Shown here: one piece after another, positions 51,682-52,838 of the stretch | Layout of the letters: each line of letters begins with the position of its first letter | Position numbering within the stretch: position 1 is the first letter of the stretch | Source: Microcaldota archaeon | GTDB lineage: Archaea; Micrarchaeota; Micrarchaeia; Anstonellales; Bilamarchaeaceae | Reading direction: 5' to 3' | Assembly (NCBI GenBank): GCA_016212505.1 | Contig: JACRGB010000001.1 | Location: 1-52,838 of the forward strand | Length of the DNA: 52,838 nucleotides | The notes under the pieces: generated by a model | Told to the model about the DNA's origin: nothing | The model's database searches: none | The model's input: only the letters and a program-made list of their open reading frames with translations | Program-made: the position numbers and the translations under genes

Positions 51682-51806
51682 GGGCTCGTAGTCGATTCTA
51701 TTTTTTTTAAAATAGCGAAAACGGTAAGACGCCACTCTCACAGAAACTTTTTGGAAAAAAGTTTTGAGTGCAGTGGAGATGCGCGGTTCGATTCCGCGCG
51801 AGCCCA
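51682..51806 (+). tRNA. tRNA-Val(CAC) with an anticodon-loop intron and an enlarged D-loop
   Basis: Acceptor GGGCTCG (51682-51688) pairs with CGAGCCC (51799-51805); discriminator A51806. Anticodon stem CCACT (51732-51736) pairs with AGTGG (51772-51776). Without the intron the loop is CTCACAC, anticodon CAC. T-arm CGCGG-TTCGATT-CCGCG spans 51782-51798. The D-stem GTC/GAC (51691-51693, 51728-51730) encloses 34 nt instead of about 9, including a CTATTTT/AAAATAG hairpin. That may be a second intron, although its borders do not form a clean BHB. The acceptor 3' end also belongs to a 12-bp foldback with the trailer (GCCCAATTTTCC). Confidence 0.88.
51743..51770 (+). other. tRNA-Val intron at position 37/38 (28 nt)
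   Basis: Exon CTCA (51737-51740) pairs with intron TGAG (51765-51768). Bulges CAG (51741-51743) and TGC (51769-51771), each cut after the second base, release exactly 51743-51770. The intron body is an AAACTTTTT/AAAAAAGTTT hairpin. This is a textbook hBHBh' motif. Confidence 0.88.
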
Positions 51807-51880
51807 ATTTTCCCTCAATCGCCAGTTTTCAGTCTAGCGTTTTGCCGACTGGAAAATTGGGCGACTTGGCCGAAGGCCAA
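51802..51880. repeat. Foldback sequence after tRNA-Val
   Basis: GCCCAATTTTCC (51802-51813) pairs perfectly with GGAAAATTGGGC (51851-51862), and TTGGCC-GAA-GGCCAA follows (51866-51880). The first arm includes the last bases of the tRNA acceptor, so in the precursor it could compete with acceptor-stem pairing. Confidence 0.6.
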
Positions 51881-51944
51881 GAAGAGTCAAATAATCCCTT
51901 TGTCGCCATTTTCAGTTCCCAGTTTCTGCTGATCCTGTTTTCGT

Positions 51945-51996
51945 ATTGTAAATTTGATAATTTACAATTCGGACAAATTTTTGCGAAAATTTGTCC
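51945..51996. repeat. Two-hairpin module before kinase 5
   Basis: ATTGTAAATT/AATTTACAAT (51945-51968) is identical, loop and flanks included, to the first hairpin upstream of proS (42067-42090). Two bases later comes GGACAAATTTT/AAAATTTGTCC (51971-51996). Confidence 0.85.
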
Positions 51997-52024
51997 TTCC
52001 GCTCGCTCCCCTGAATTACGCTCA

Positions 52025-52055
52025 TTTAAAATACTTTTGAAACACTAATTATAAC
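52025..52055 (+). promoter_or_regulatory. Kinase-family promoter block, copy 5
   Basis: TTTAAAATACTTTTGAAACA then CTAATTATAAC, directly followed by ATG. It keeps the TATA-like start, CTTTT core and AATTATAAC end of copies 1-3. Confidence 0.65.
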
Positions 52056-52718
52056 ATGTCGCGTATGAAAAGGCCTCAAGTTCCTGGGCAACCTGCTCAA
52101 CCAGAGCAAGTTCGGCACTCTGCCGGATCAGCTGATACTGTGCTGATGAGCTCTGTTCCTGCAGCAACACAGTCAGCTCCAGCAATGGCACCAGATGCCC
52201 TTTCTACCCAACCACGCAACTCACTTATCGACCTTGTTCTTCCAGCTGGCCTTAATGCTCTTGGCAGGCCAGTTAATTATAAGATCGTTAGGGAATTAGG
52301 CAAAGGCGGCCAAGCATCAGTTTTTTTGGCAGAACGCACTGACCTGGAGTATGATCTTAGTTCAACCCCGTCAATTACCCACCTTAACGTGAACAAATAT
52401 CCCGCTGCGGTTGCGGTGAAGGTTCTCGAAGAACGCTACGTTGCTACTGCGATTACGTTATTTGAAAGAGAAATATCTGCCATCGCTAGTTTGCACAACC
52501 CAAACATTGTAAGGTACATTTCTCACGGTTTATTTGACAAATCCCGCCGCTATGTTATGACTGAATATGTGAATGGCAGATCCCTTGGTGCGCTAGTGAA
52601 TGAAGGGCAACTGGCTTCCTCTCACACCAAAGGAATTCTGGAGCAAATCTGCACTGCAATGGCTGCAGCACATGAAAAGGGCATATATCATCGGGACTTA
52701 AATCGGGTTGCGCGCTAA
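52056..52718 (+). pseudogene. Ser/Thr protein kinase 5, interrupted in the catalytic loop
   Basis: The N-lobe is intact: GKGGQASVFLA, K122 in AVKVLE, and a normal helix C region. The frame reads YHRDL (H212, D214) and then NRVAR and TAA at 52716-52718. The expected K-P-x-N never follows because hairpin DNA begins at about 52703. After the element, bases from about 52812 hint at the missing N-I-F, but no frame joins cleanly before the window ends. As written the product lacks the Mg-binding loop and C-lobe and cannot be an active kinase. The promoter block is intact, so the truncated protein may still be made. Confidence 0.8.
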
Positions 52719-52799
52719 TCCCCACCTTTTCTAAGGTGGGGTCGTAAAAGCGCAACAAATGGTAAGGGGTTAAGGGGAAAAGCCAGATTTTCCCCTTAA
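52707..52799. repeat. Nested-hairpin element in kinase 5
   Basis: GTTGCGC (52707-52713) pairs with GCGCAAC (52750-52756) and encloses CCCCACCTT/AAGGTGGGG (52720-52741). TTAAGGGGAAAA/TTTTCCCCTTAA follows (52770-52799). All stems are perfect. The design matches the elements at 4096-4229 and 24773-24910. Confidence 0.8.
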
Positions 52800-52838
52800 G
52801 TATCTAATTTTTACCGGAATATTTTTGCTCAGTAGTGG

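Noticed and set aside
51631-52048. ORFs overlapping tRNA-Val and its flanks
   Set aside because: The tRNA structure explains the sequence; the ORFs run through introns and palindromes.

Overview
The window reads as archaeal chromosome. The signs are ribosomal proteins uS15 and eS1 (S3Ae), archaeal NAC, RPA, a CDC48-type ATPase, RNase P subunit Rnp2/Pop5, the KEOPS kinase Bud32, a TrmI-like tRNA methyltransferase, tRNA genes with bulge-helix-bulge (BHB) introns, and TATA boxes placed 25-28 nt before start codons (leaderless mRNAs). Where a Shine-Dalgarno is present it is usually GGTGA. Gene content, many toxin-antitoxin pairs and a giant ORF would fit a DPANN-type lineage (Micrarchaeota/Diapherotrites-like), but that placement is a guess.

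Layout. 1-9 kb: end of an interrupted gene, YchF-like GTPase, CutA, Rnp2, TrmI-like methyltransferase, 2Fe-2S ferredoxin, an intron-rich tRNA-Leu(CAA), a broken HIT gene, a RelE-type toxin-antitoxin pair, unknown genes including a RelA/SpoT-like gene with an in-frame TGA, Bud32 and an M50 protease. 9-25 kb: CDC48, RPA, a large repeat protein with a possible clan-CD protease domain, HEPN/MNT and VapBC modules, a short Rqc2-like protein, HAM1, S15, S3Ae, NAC, RtcA, a cupin, AbiE and a YbaK-type deacylase. 24.7-25.3 kb: a gene-free stretch that folds into a large branched structure with its own TATA box and T-run, a candidate new non-coding RNA. 25.3-40 kb: a lineage-specific block with a giant 3612-residue protein (coiled coils, hydrophobic segments, two GGDEF-like regions and a C-terminal kinase-like signature), three unknown proteins and a histidine-rich protein. 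40-43.7 kb: DHH/RecJ-like nuclease, DUF350-like membrane protein and prolyl-tRNA synthetase. 43.7 kb to the end: five Ser/Thr protein kinase genes in a row, each preceded by nearly the same 31-nt promoter block. The first four are membrane-anchored with related C-terminal beta-rich domains; the fifth is cut by a palindromic insertion. An intron-bearing tRNA-Val(CAC) lies before the fifth kinase.

Two themes stand out. First, short foldback DNA is everywhere: strings of perfect hairpins, sometimes hairpins nested in hairpins, lie between genes, inside tRNA introns and inside genes (HIT, HEPN, rtcA, kinase 5). One two-hairpin module recurs at five places. Second, the last 27 kb looks like one accessory region: a giant putative signalling protein next to a co-regulated family of receptor-like kinases. 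A functional link between the two is inference only.
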